A stretch of 12,962 bases of DNA, from contig URKM01000052.1 in assembly GCA_900548365.1 (NCBI GenBank), forward strand, positions 1 through 12,962, given 5' to 3'. The translations under genes were made by a program, and so were the position numbers. Within the stretch, counting starts at the first letter, position 1. The number at the start of each line of letters is the position of its first letter. Below are positions 1 through 6,113 of the stretch, piece by piece. The stretch is from an uncultured Collinsella sp. GTDB lineage: Bacteria > Actinomycetota > Coriobacteriia > Coriobacteriales > Coriobacteriaceae. The notes beneath the pieces were generated by a model, which was not told the DNA's origin, ran no database searches, and saw nothing but the letters and a program-made list of their open reading frames with translations.

Positions 1-971
1 ACGACCTCTCCGTCTCCCGCACGTCCTTCGACTGGGGCATCGAGGTGCCCTTCGACGATGAGCACGTCACCTACGTGTGGTTCGACGCCCTTACCAACTA
101 CATGACCGCCGTGGGCTACGGTGCCGAGGGCGACGAGGCCGCTGCGGACTTCGCCTACCGCTGGCCTGCGCAGACCCACATCGTGGGCAAGGACATCATT
201 CGCTTCCACTGCGTGATCTGGCCCGCCATGCTCATGGCGCTGGGCGAGGCCCTGCCCGAGCACGTCTTCGCCCACGGCTTCCTCACCGTGCGCAACGAGG
301 AGACCGGCAAGGCCGAGAAGATGTCCAAGTCCCGCGGCAACGCCATCGCCCCGCGCGAGGTCATCGAGAAGCTGGGCGTCGAGGGCTATCGGTATTACTT
401 CATGACCGACGTCACCCCGGGTACCGACGGCGCCATCAGCTTTGGCCGCATGGAGCAGGTTTACAACGCCGACCTGGCCAACAGCTGGGGCAACCTGATC
501 TCGCGCTCCACCAACATGTGCATCAAGTACTTCGAGGGCGTCACTCCCGAGCGCGCCGCCGACGCCGCCGGCTACGCCGAGAACCCCCTGGCCTCGGTTG
601 CCGAGGGCATCTTCGAGCGCTATGCCGCGAAGATGGAGGCCTTCGCCTATGGCGACGCCGCCCGCGAGGTCATGGATCTCATCCACGCCGCCAACCACTA
701 CATCGAGGACTCCGAGCCCTGGACGCTCGCCAAGGATCCCGCGAAGGCGGGCGAGCTCGCCAACGTGATCTGGAACCTCCTCGAGGCCATCCGCATCTCC
801 GCGCACCTGCTCATGCCGCTCATGCCGAGCACGAGCGCCGAGGCCCTGCGCCGTATCGGCTGCGAGGGCGAGGCGGCGACCGACGACATGGCTGCCGCCT
901 GCACCTGGGGCCAGCTCGCCGCGGGCTTGCCGGTCGAGAAGGGCGAGGCGCTCTTCCCGCGCCTGGCGTAA
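1..971 (+). CDS. metG: Methionyl-tRNA synthetase, C-terminal part (5' end outside window)
   Basis: This enzyme joins methionine to tRNA-Met in the cytoplasm. The reading frame is open from base 3, so the gene begins upstream of the window. Visible are the end of the class Ia catalytic domain (DAxTNY-type segment, then VGKDIIRFH) and the KMSKS signature at bases 318-332, which binds ATP. After it comes the helical anticodon-binding domain, with an NLISRSTNMC segment and a W-rich helix. The protein stops at LFPRLA soon after that domain. It therefore lacks the C-terminal Trbp111-like tRNA-binding domain found in many bacterial MetRS. It is the compact form, which is normal in some lineages. An intrinsic terminator starts 29 bases after the stop, so metG ends its transcription unit. 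The family assignment is very secure. Confidence 0.97.
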   Translation, partial: DLSVSRTSFDWGIEVPFDDEHVTYVWFDALTNYMTAVGYGAEGDEAAADFAYRWPAQTHIVGKDIIRFHCVIWPAMLMALGEALPEHVFAHGFLTVRNEETGKAEKMSKSRGNAIAPREVIEKLGVEGYRYYFMTDVTPGTDGAISFGRMEQVYNADLANSWGNLISRSTNMCIKYFEGVTPERAADAAGYAENPLASVAEGIFERYAAKMEAFAYGDAAREVMDLIHAANHYIEDSEPWTLAKDPAKAGELANVIWNLLEAIRISAHLLMPLMPSTSAEALRRIGCEGEAATDDMAAACTWGQLAAGLPVEKGEALFPRLA

Positions 972-999
972 ACTCGCATGGTCAGCGTGCTGTAATGGG

Positions 1000-1035
1000 G
1001 GAGGGGGCGCCGTTTGGTGGCGTCCCCTCCTTTTT
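1000..1035 (+). terminator. Rho-independent terminator after metG
   Basis: A 12-bp stem pairs bases 1000-1011 with 1019-1030, with a single G-T wobble, around a 7-base loop. Five T residues follow at 1031-1035. The stem is almost all G-C. This is a textbook intrinsic terminator on the + strand, 29 bases after the metG stop. Confidence 0.93.
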
Positions 1036-1157
1036 CGGCCTTCAGAACTTCGCCTCCATGGGGCATTCGCTGTGTCTGGCCGACGTGTGGGTAACGTTTT
1101 TCGTACGGAATCTCGGTCGTGCTTTGTATACCAATATGGTGGCAATTCTATGACCTG
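1036..1157. other. Intergenic stretch with no recognisable gene
   Basis: Between the metG terminator and the inverted repeat at 1158 there is no reading frame with a credible start and ribosome site. No RNA gene was recognised. The stretch is more AT-rich than the flanking genes. It has TATAC- and TTTTT-containing segments but no convincing promoter pair. Confidence 0.5.
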
Positions 1158-1178
1158 CTGTTTTGTCGAGCAAAACAG
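1158..1178. repeat. 8-bp perfect inverted repeat upstream of rsmA (possible operator)
   Basis: CTGTTTTG at 1158-1165 and CAAAACAG at 1171-1178 form a perfect inverted repeat with a 5-base spacer (TCGAG). No T-run follows on either strand, so it does not look like a terminator. It ends one base before a possible -35 hexamer (1180-1185), where a repressor or activator would bind. The protein that might bind is unknown. Confidence 0.5.
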
Positions 1179-1179
1179 G

Positions 1180-1210
1180 TTGCTACTTAAAGGGTTTCAG
1201 AATCTATACG
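1180..1210 (+). promoter_or_regulatory. Candidate promoter for the rsmA-tatD operon
   Basis: TTGCTA at 1180-1185 and CTATAC at 1204-1209 are separated by 18 bases and resemble a sigma-70 -35/-10 pair. This would give a 5' leader of about 65 bases. A second TATAGT lies at 1239-1244 without a good -35. The call rests on the two hexamers only. Confidence 0.35.
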
Positions 1211-1280
1211 AAAAACGGTGCCCATACTTTTTGTAAGCTATAGTTTGGCTTGAAACCACGCCGTTCGAAGGACCGCGTTC

Positions 1281-2171
1281 ATGACTATTTCCCCTTTGGC
1301 AAGCCCGTCCGCTACCAGGGCGCTGCTCGAGACCTACGGTTTGGCCACCAAGCACCGCCTGGGTCAGAACTTCCTGATCGATAACCATGTGATCGAGCGC
1401 ATCTGCGCGCTGGCCGACCTGGATGGAGGCGAGCGCGTGCTCGAGGTCGGCCCCGGCATCGGTGCTCTGACGCTCGCCTTGCTGCAAGATGCCGCGAGTG
1501 TCACGTCGATCGAGATGGATGGCGAGCTCGAGCCCGTGTTGAGCGCCCATGCCGCGCTCCATCCGACGTTTCGCTACATCATGGGCGACGCGCTGACGGT
1601 GTCGCCGGAGCACATCGCCGAGGTATCGGGCGGCGAGCCCGATATGCTGGTGGCTAATCTTCCGTACAACGTGGCGGCTACGATCATCCTCTCGTTTTTC
1701 CAGACCATGCCGGCGCTCGATGCTGCCGTGGTGATGGTGCAGAAGGAGGTCGCCGATCGAATCTCGGCGGTTCCGGGCACCAAGGCGTTCGGGGCATATA
1801 CGGCCAAGCTGGGGCTCTATGGCACCGTGACCGGCCGCTTCGAGGTTCCGCCGCGCTGCTTCATGCCGGCTCCGCATGTCGATTCGGCGGTGGTGCGCAT
1901 CGAGCGCCTCCATGACGGCACCGTATGCGACCTGCTGGCCGAAGGTCCCGACCGCGCCGAGGTTTCGCGCGTGATCGACGCCGCGTTCGCACAGCGCCGC
2001 AAGACCATCCGCAACTCGATGTCGGCCAGCGGGTTCGATAAGCTCCTGCTCGACGAGGCGTTTGCCGCATGCGGGATCGCGCCCACGGCGCGCGCCGAGT
2101 CGCTGCAGGTCGAGGACTTCATCCGCCTGGCTTCCGTCCTGGGGTCGAACGCGACGGAGGGCGCATGCTAG
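1281..2171 (+). CDS. rsmA: 16S rRNA (adenine1518-N6/adenine1519-N6)-dimethyltransferase
   Basis: RsmA (KsgA) transfers four methyl groups from S-adenosylmethionine to two adjacent adenines in helix 45 of 16S rRNA during late 30S assembly. The 296-residue length is usual for the family. Visible motifs are KHRLGQNFL (residues 24-32) and the SAM-binding motif I, VLEVGPGIG (53-61). An acidic residue E78 lies at the end of strand 2, with GD at 102-103. The catalytic NLPYN (126-130) is the N6-adenine methyltransferase signature. The C-terminal helical rRNA-binding domain with the QRRKTIRNS segment is complete. The ATG at 1281 has an AAGGA ribosome site just upstream. The gene heads an operon with tatD, whose preferred start overlaps the rsmA stop. 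In many Firmicutes rnmV (ribonuclease M5) sits beside rsmA; it is not here. Confidence 0.97.
   Translation: MTISPLASPSATRALLETYGLATKHRLGQNFLIDNHVIERICALADLDGGERVLEVGPGIGALTLALLQDAASVTSIEMDGELEPVLSAHAALHPTFRYIMGDALTVSPEHIAEVSGGEPDMLVANLPYNVAATIILSFFQTMPALDAAVVMVQKEVADRISAVPGTKAFGAYTAKLGLYGTVTGRFEVPPRCFMPAPHVDSAVVRIERLHDGTVCDLLAEGPDRAEVSRVIDAAFAQRRKTIRNSMSASGFDKLLLDEAFAACGIAPTARAESLQVEDFIRLASVLGSNATEGAC
2156..2160 (+). promoter_or_regulatory. Ribosome binding site that favours the early tatD start
   Basis: GGAGG lies four bases before the ATG at 2165, inside the end of rsmA. The later ATG at 2285, nearer the conserved TatD domain, has no purine-rich site in front of it. This favours 2165 and translational coupling to rsmA. 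Confidence 0.55.
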
Positions 2172-3241
2172 CCGGAGCGGATGCGAAGTCACCGCTGGGA
2201 GGTGCGTCAGTCGCCGCGGAGGCATCGGTGGATGCCCGCTTCGCCCTGGCGTTTCGCAAGAAGAAGAAATGCTATGCGGTTCCCATGCCGCTGGCGCCCC
2301 TTGCCGACACCCATGCGCACCTCATGAGCTTTTGGGGCAAGGATCCAGCTGAGGTGATCACGCGCGCCGCGTTGGCCGGCGTACGGCAGATGACCACGGT
2401 CTACGACCCGTTGGCCGACGAACGCGACCCCCGAATGCATGCGGAGCAGCTGAGCGGATGGATCGAGGATGCGCGCCGGCTGCTCGAGGAGGCCGGGCAC
2501 CTGGATGCGGAGGCCTACCCCGTTGCGGACCCGTCGGGGCAAGACCCTTCGCTGGGAAGGCTGACGGCGCTGCTCGACCGCATAGGATACTTGGCGGGCG
2601 TGCATCCGTATGGCGCGCCGTCGTACAGCGACGAGGTGCATGCACAGGTCGAGGCGGCGTTGGATGACCCGTTGTGCCGGGGTATCGGAGAGATCGGCCT
2701 CGATTATCATTTCGATGCCGAAGACGACATCGAGGCCGCGCCGCATGATCTGCAGATGGAGGTCATGGCGCGGCAGCTCGAGCTTGCGTGCGCGCGCAAC
2801 GTCCCCGTCGAGCTCCATGTGCGGCATGAGGCGGATGACCTTGCCCGCACGTCGCATGCGGATGCTTATCGCGTGCTCAGGGAGGTCGGCATTCCGGACG
2901 CCGGCTGCGTGCTGCACTGCTTCGGCGAGGACCGCGCTACGATGGAGCGCTTCTGCGACCTGGGTTGCCACATCGCGTTCGGCGGCGCGGCGACGTTCAA
3001 GCGAAACGACGAGGTGCGCGAGGCGTTCGCGGCATGTCCGCTCGATCGACTGCTGCTCGAGACGGATTGTCCCTACATGGCGCCCGAGCCGTTGCGCGGT
3101 TTGGAATGCGAGCCGGCCATGATCGCTTGGACCGCCGCCGCGCTGACGGGGGACCGTTCAGCCAGGACGGGTGAAAACCCTGAGGATATCGCGTATGCTG
3201 TCTGGCGCAACGCAACGAAGCTGTTTGGAAGGCGTGGATGA
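2165..3241 (+). CDS. tatD: TatD-family metal-dependent hydrolase (putative DNase)
   Basis: TatD proteins are amidohydrolase-fold enzymes using two divalent metals, with DNase activity shown for several members. The metal ligands are all visible (numbering from 2165): DTHAH (H50, H52), GEIGLDY (E176), ELHVRH (H218), VLHCFG (H251) and LLETDCPY (D301). At 358 residues it is much longer than the usual 250-270. There is an N-terminal extension of about 45 residues with a KKKK cluster. There is also an insertion of roughly 50 residues (about 85-140) between strand 1 and the GVHPYG segment. The start at 2165 is chosen for its GGAGG site and its 7-bp overlap with the rsmA stop. ATG 2285 would give 318 residues but has no ribosome site. 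The stop overlaps the next gene by 4 bp (ATGA). The family is sure; the substrate is not known. Confidence 0.9.
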   Translation: MLAGADAKSPLGGASVAAEASVDARFALAFRKKKKCYAVPMPLAPLADTHAHLMSFWGKDPAEVITRAALAGVRQMTTVYDPLADERDPRMHAEQLSGWIEDARRLLEEAGHLDAEAYPVADPSGQDPSLGRLTALLDRIGYLAGVHPYGAPSYSDEVHAQVEAALDDPLCRGIGEIGLDYHFDAEDDIEAAPHDLQMEVMARQLELACARNVPVELHVRHEADDLARTSHADAYRVLREVGIPDAGCVLHCFGEDRATMERFCDLGCHIAFGGAATFKRNDEVREAFAACPLDRLLLETDCPYMAPEPLRGLECEPAMIAWTAAALTGDRSARTGENPEDIAYAVWRNATKLFGRRG

Positions 3242-3699
3242 TGGAAGATAGGTCACTGCGGGAGCCTGTTTCGGACGCGGTCGACGCGGCGTCGCCGGAG
3301 CATCGGGAGCCGGCGGCTGAAAAGACGACCGATCAGATCCTGCGCGAGCGCCGCGAGGCCGCTCTGGGCGGTCCGAACGTCGATGGCGAGATCCATCGCA
3401 GCCTGCCGCTCGCCCGCGTGGCATACGCGCTGCTCGCGCTGACGGTTTTCGGCTATGCCGTCTTCAGGCTCGGCGGGTATCTGGGCAACCAGGGGCTCGA
3501 GCATGTGGCGGGTATCGCCACCTCGGTTCTGTTCGTCGTGGCGTTCGTCGTGTGGTTCGCCTCGCGTCGTCAGGCCAAGCAGCTTACCGAGGTCAAGTAT
3601 GCCGAGCAGCGCCAGGTCCTCCGCGACGCCGCCGAGCGCCGCAAGCGCGAGGAGCAAGAGGCGAAGCAGGCGAAGAAGCGTCGGCGCAAGAAGAAATAA
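3238..3699 (+). CDS. Small membrane protein with two helices and a basic tail (unknown function)
   Basis: I do not recognise a named family. The 153-residue protein has a charged N-terminal part (1-55) and two hydrophobic segments that look like membrane helices, about residues 57-80 and 89-108. A highly charged C-terminal tail (110-153), probably a helix or coiled coil, ends in a run of lysines and arginines (KKRRRKKK). With few positive charges between the helices, both ends are probably cytoplasmic. Its ATG overlaps the tatD stop (ATGA), so it is almost certainly co-translated with tatD. A second ATG follows immediately at 3241 and could be used instead. The basic tail could touch nucleic acid, ribosomes or anionic lipid. 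This is inference from charge only. Confidence 0.8.
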   Translation: MMEDRSLREPVSDAVDAASPEHREPAAEKTTDQILRERREAALGGPNVDGEIHRSLPLARVAYALLALTVFGYAVFRLGGYLGNQGLEHVAGIATSVLFVVAFVVWFASRRQAKQLTEVKYAEQRQVLRDAAERRKREEQEAKQAKKRRRKKK

Positions 3700-3717
3700 G
3701 CGTGCGTCTCCGTTAAA

Positions 3718-3763
3718 CGACGAGGCCGCCTGTGGCAGATGACTGCCGCGGGCGGCCTCGTTG
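3718..3763. terminator. Long hairpin between convergent genes, probable bidirectional terminator
   Basis: Bases 3720-3730 and 3751-3761 form a perfect 11-bp inverted repeat, extendable to 13 bp outward. A further 7 pairs inward (3731-3737 with 3744-3750) close on a 6-base loop, giving an almost unbroken 20-bp stem. It lies between the + strand operon ending at 3699 and the - strand gene ending at 3775. No long T-run follows on either strand (TT on +, TTT on -), so termination may be weaker or need a factor. Confidence 0.72.
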
Positions 3764-3774
3764 CCTAGAGCGCG

Positions 3775-5145
3775 CTACGATGCCATGTCGAAGTCGTGCG
3801 CGTTGATGGCGGCGGCATATTGCTTGACTTCTGCCGTGCCGGGGCGTCCGCTCATCAAGCGGAAGAGGCGGTCGAGCTGGACCATGATCCAGTCGAAGCC
3901 GGCGGGCGCGGCCTGGTCCTCGGCGCAGACGAGGGCGCCTTGGCCGACCTCGGCGCCGTTCTGCATGACGCGGATCGTCCCCGCGGCGTCCCCGGTCTTC
4001 ACGTCGCCGTGCAGCTCGGTCAGATCGAGCTCGAGTTTGACATCGCCCGCCAGGCTGAAGAGGTCGACCGTCTGGTCGGGGTGCTCGACGGTGATATCGA
4101 TCGTTTTATCCGACCAGTCGGCATGGGGCGCCTTGGCGACCAGCGGCATGCCGTCGCCGCAGGTGCGCGTCGTGGGCGCGATGGGGTAGGCGACCACGTG
4201 GTCGTAGTACCAGTTCGCAAGCGCGAGCGTGTCATCCCAGCGCTGCTGGTCTCCGTCCGACCCGAGGGTGACGGTGTAGATCTCGCCGCCGGCGTCGCGC
4301 TGGAACGCGCCGACGAAGCACTGCAGCGCCTCGTAGGTGCCGCCGGTCTTGCCTCCGATGTTGCCCTCGGTGCCGAGGATCTTGTTGCGTTCGACCATGT
4401 CGATCGTGCGCTCGGTTCCATCGGCGGAGGTGACCGTGATCTGGTTGTCCGGATTGGCGGTGAGCTCGCGGAACGTTTCATCTTCCATCGCGTGGGCGAA
4501 CATGGTCGCCACGTCGCGAGCGGTGGAATGGAAGTCGCCCTCCCAGCCGTCGAAATCGAGGCCGTGCGGGTTCGCGAAGACGGAGTGCTCCATGCCGAGT
4601 TCCTGGGCCTTGGCGTTCATGGCGTCGATGAAGACCTGGTAGGGATCGGAGCTCGCGGGATCGATTTTGGACCCGGTGAAGGTGGCGAGCGCCATGGCCG
4701 CGTCGTTGCCCGAGGGGATCATGAGCGCCTTGAGCGCCTCGTCGCGTGTGAGCACATCGCCTTCGCGCAGGTCGGCCGAGGACTGACCGACCGTCGCCGC
4801 GCGATGGTCGACAACGAGTTCGTCGTCGGCGCTGGTGTTCTCAAGCACGACGATGGCGGTCATCACCTTGGTGATGGAGGCGATCTTCACCTCTTTGTCT
4901 GCGTCGCGCTCAAAATAGACCGTTCCGTCCTTGCCCATGACGATGGCCTCCTGGCAGGCGATATCGGGTCGGTCTTCGGTCTCGCGCGTCTCCTCGGTGT
5001 AGGTGCGTCCGCAGATGGCGTCGGTGTCGCGCATCTCGGCGTATGCGCCGGCGGGTGAGGCGCCGAGCGCGAGGCCGAAGGCCAGGACGGCGAGGAGGCG
5101 GTGCGCCGCGCGTGCGCGCCGGGCGGTGTTGATCAGGCTATCCAT
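3775..5145 (-). CDS. Secreted D-alanyl-D-alanine carboxypeptidase, peptidase S11 (DacA/PBP5-like)
   Basis: This enzyme removes the terminal D-alanine from peptidoglycan pentapeptides outside the membrane and so limits cross-linking. The three penicillin-binding motifs are intact (numbering from the ATG at 5145): SITK at 90-93 with nucleophile S90, SGN at 145-147 and KTG at 266-268. A signal peptide is clear: RR-rich start, hydrophobic core at about 16-30, and a likely cut after AYA36. After the catalytic domain a beta-rich domain (about 345-410) resembles PBP5_C. A weakly amphipathic segment (417-432) follows that may anchor it to the membrane. Length is 456 residues, normal for the family. 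The 5145 start has AAGGA 11 bases upstream, rather far, but it gives a well-formed signal peptide. ATG 5166 in frame lacks a ribosome site. It is divergent from a VanR-like regulator, suggesting shared control. Confidence 0.93.
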   Translation of the reverse strand: MDSLINTARRARAAHRLLAVLAFGLALGASPAGAYAEMRDTDAICGRTYTEETRETEDRPDIACQEAIVMGKDGTVYFERDADKEVKIASITKVMTAIVVLENTSADDELVVDHRAATVGQSSADLREGDVLTRDEALKALMIPSGNDAAMALATFTGSKIDPASSDPYQVFIDAMNAKAQELGMEHSVFANPHGLDFDGWEGDFHSTARDVATMFAHAMEDETFRELTANPDNQITVTSADGTERTIDMVERNKILGTEGNIGGKTGGTYEALQCFVGAFQRDAGGEIYTVTLGSDGDQQRWDDTLALANWYYDHVVAYPIAPTTRTCGDGMPLVAKAPHADWSDKTIDITVEHPDQTVDLFSLAGDVKLELDLTELHGDVKTGDAAGTIRVMQNGAEVGQGALVCAEDQAAPAGFDWIMVQLDRLFRLMSGRPGTAEVKQYAAAINAHDFDMAS

Positions 5146-5189
5146 TAGGAATCGGTTCCTTCGCATGCGGGGGTTGGTTGCTGAGCATG

Positions 5190-5195
5190 AGTATA
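5190..5195 (-). promoter_or_regulatory. Candidate -10 element for the carboxypeptidase gene
   Basis: Read on the - strand this is TATACT, close to the sigma-70 -10 consensus. It lies about 45 bases before the start codon at 5145. At 17-18 bases further upstream there is no good -35 hexamer, which fits an activator-dependent promoter. Confidence 0.45.
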
Positions 5196-5231
5196 GCGGC
5201 AGTTCGCTGTGGGGTTCGTTTGGGTAATACC

Positions 5232-5248
5232 TTAAAGTGTGCTTAACC
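5232..5248. promoter_or_regulatory. Direct repeat TTAAAG-N5-TTAACC, candidate response-regulator binding site
   Basis: TTAAAG at 5232-5237 and TTAACC at 5243-5248 start 11 bp apart. Each is preceded by C, giving CTTAA twice. Half-sites repeated every 11 bp are typical of dimeric OmpR/PhoB-family regulators such as PhoP and PhoB. The site is 35 bases from the - strand -10 candidate and 37 bases from the + strand one. The adjacent VanR-like regulator is the natural candidate to bind; this is inference. Confidence 0.45.
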
Positions 5249-5285
5249 CGTACCGAGGCGTCTCGCCGTCGCGATGGCTCGCGGC

Positions 5286-5291
5286 GATAAT
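5286..5291 (+). promoter_or_regulatory. Candidate -10 element for the VanRS-like operon
   Basis: GATAAT matches the -10 consensus at five of six positions and lies 24 bases before the ATG at 5315. No -35 hexamer is recognisable at 16-18 bases upstream. A TCGCCG/CGGCGA inverted repeat (5263-5268 and 5282-5287) overlaps its edge. Confidence 0.4.
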
Positions 5292-5314
5292 GGGAACGCT
5301 GAAGGGAGTTCGAT

Positions 5315-6016
5315 ATGCAAACGCGCATTCTCGTGGTTGACGATGAGAAGACGATCACGGACCTTGTTGGAATCTATCTGCGCAACGAGGGGTTCGAGGT
5401 GACCCTGGCGTACACGGGGGCCGATGCGGCGCGCGAGATCTTGAGCCGCGAGTTCGACCTGGCGGTGCTGGACATCATGCTGCCCGATATCGACGGCTTC
5501 GAGCTGTTGCGCACGATCCGTGCCGACCACACCTATCCCGTGATCATGCTGACGGCGCGCGATAGCCAGACCGACAAGATCGAGGGGCTGTCGCTCGGCG
5601 CCGACGACTACGTGGTCAAGCCGTTTCGGCCTCTCGAGCTCGTTGCTCGCGTGAAGGCGCAGCTCAGGCGCTATACCAGCTACGGTACGCGTAGCGAAGC
5701 GGAGGAGGCGGCCGCCACGCTCGCGTTCAACGGCCTGGTGATCAACCGCGATGCCCGCAGCGTGATGGTCGACGAGAAGCCGGTTCGCCTGACGCCGCTC
5801 GAGTACTCGATTCTGTTGTATCTCGCGGAAAACCGCGGGCGCGTGGTGCCGGTCGGCGAGCTGTTCCAGGCCGTGTGGGACGAGGAGTTCATGGCGAGCT
5901 CCAACAACACCGTCATGGTGCACATCCGCCATCTGCGCGAGAAGATCGGCGACGACGCCCAGAACCCGCGCTTCATCAAGAACATCTGGGGCGTGGGCTA
6001 CACCATCGAGAAGTAG
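5315..6016 (+). CDS. VanR-like OmpR-family response regulator
   Basis: A cytoplasmic transcription regulator of 233 residues. The receiver domain (about 1-112) has the acidic pair D9-D10, phosphoacceptor D53 in VLDIMLPD, switch T80 and K102 in VVKPF. The winged-helix DNA-binding domain spans about 135-233 and ends GVGYTIEK. The resemblance to enterococcal VanR goes beyond the family: HTYPVIMLT, GADDYVVKPFRPLEL, ARVKAQLRRY, SNNTVMVHIRHLREK and WGVGYTIEK all have near-identical counterparts there as I recall them. The ATG at 5315 has GGGAG seven bases upstream. The cognate kinase follows after 97 bases. The divergent neighbour is a D,D-carboxypeptidase, so a role in sensing cell-wall state is likely. 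No vanHAX-type resistance genes are nearby, so I do not name it vanR. Confidence 0.92.
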   Translation: MQTRILVVDDEKTITDLVGIYLRNEGFEVTLAYTGADAAREILSREFDLAVLDIMLPDIDGFELLRTIRADHTYPVIMLTARDSQTDKIEGLSLGADDYVVKPFRPLELVARVKAQLRRYTSYGTRSEAEEAAATLAFNGLVINRDARSVMVDEKPVRLTPLEYSILLYLAENRGRVVPVGELFQAVWDEEFMASSNNTVMVHIRHLREKIGDDAQNPRFIKNIWGVGYTIEK

Positions 6017-6113
6017 GCGGGCGCTCGCCAGGTGAGATGGGCGCCGGCGCGGAGCCCGAGGCTGGCGGGGTTTCCGTGCGGTCGAAGCGGTTCGAGACGA
6101 TAGGGGATATCTG

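Noticed and set aside
77..1153. 358-codon + frame overlapping metG
   Set aside because: Arg/Gly/His-rich out-of-frame reading of metG that also runs through its terminator.
1197..2225. 342-codon open frame on the - strand opposite rsmA
   Set aside because: Arg/His-rich shadow of the rsmA frame with no family signature.
3796..5058. 420-codon open frame on the + strand opposite the carboxypeptidase gene
   Set aside because: The - strand protein has a signal peptide and all three S11 motifs. The + frame is a GC-bias shadow with Gly/Val/Asp-rich sequence and no recognisable domain.
5263..5287. TCGCCG-N13-CGGCGA inverted repeat near the VanRS-like promoter
   Set aside because: Six-base GC-rich arms are expected by chance in such sequence; noted only as a possible overlap with the -10.
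5146..5358. Upstream extension of the carboxypeptidase to a start at 5358
   Set aside because: It would overlap the VanR-like gene and put about 70 residues before a clear signal peptide. It has no homologous look, and the region carries promoter-like elements.
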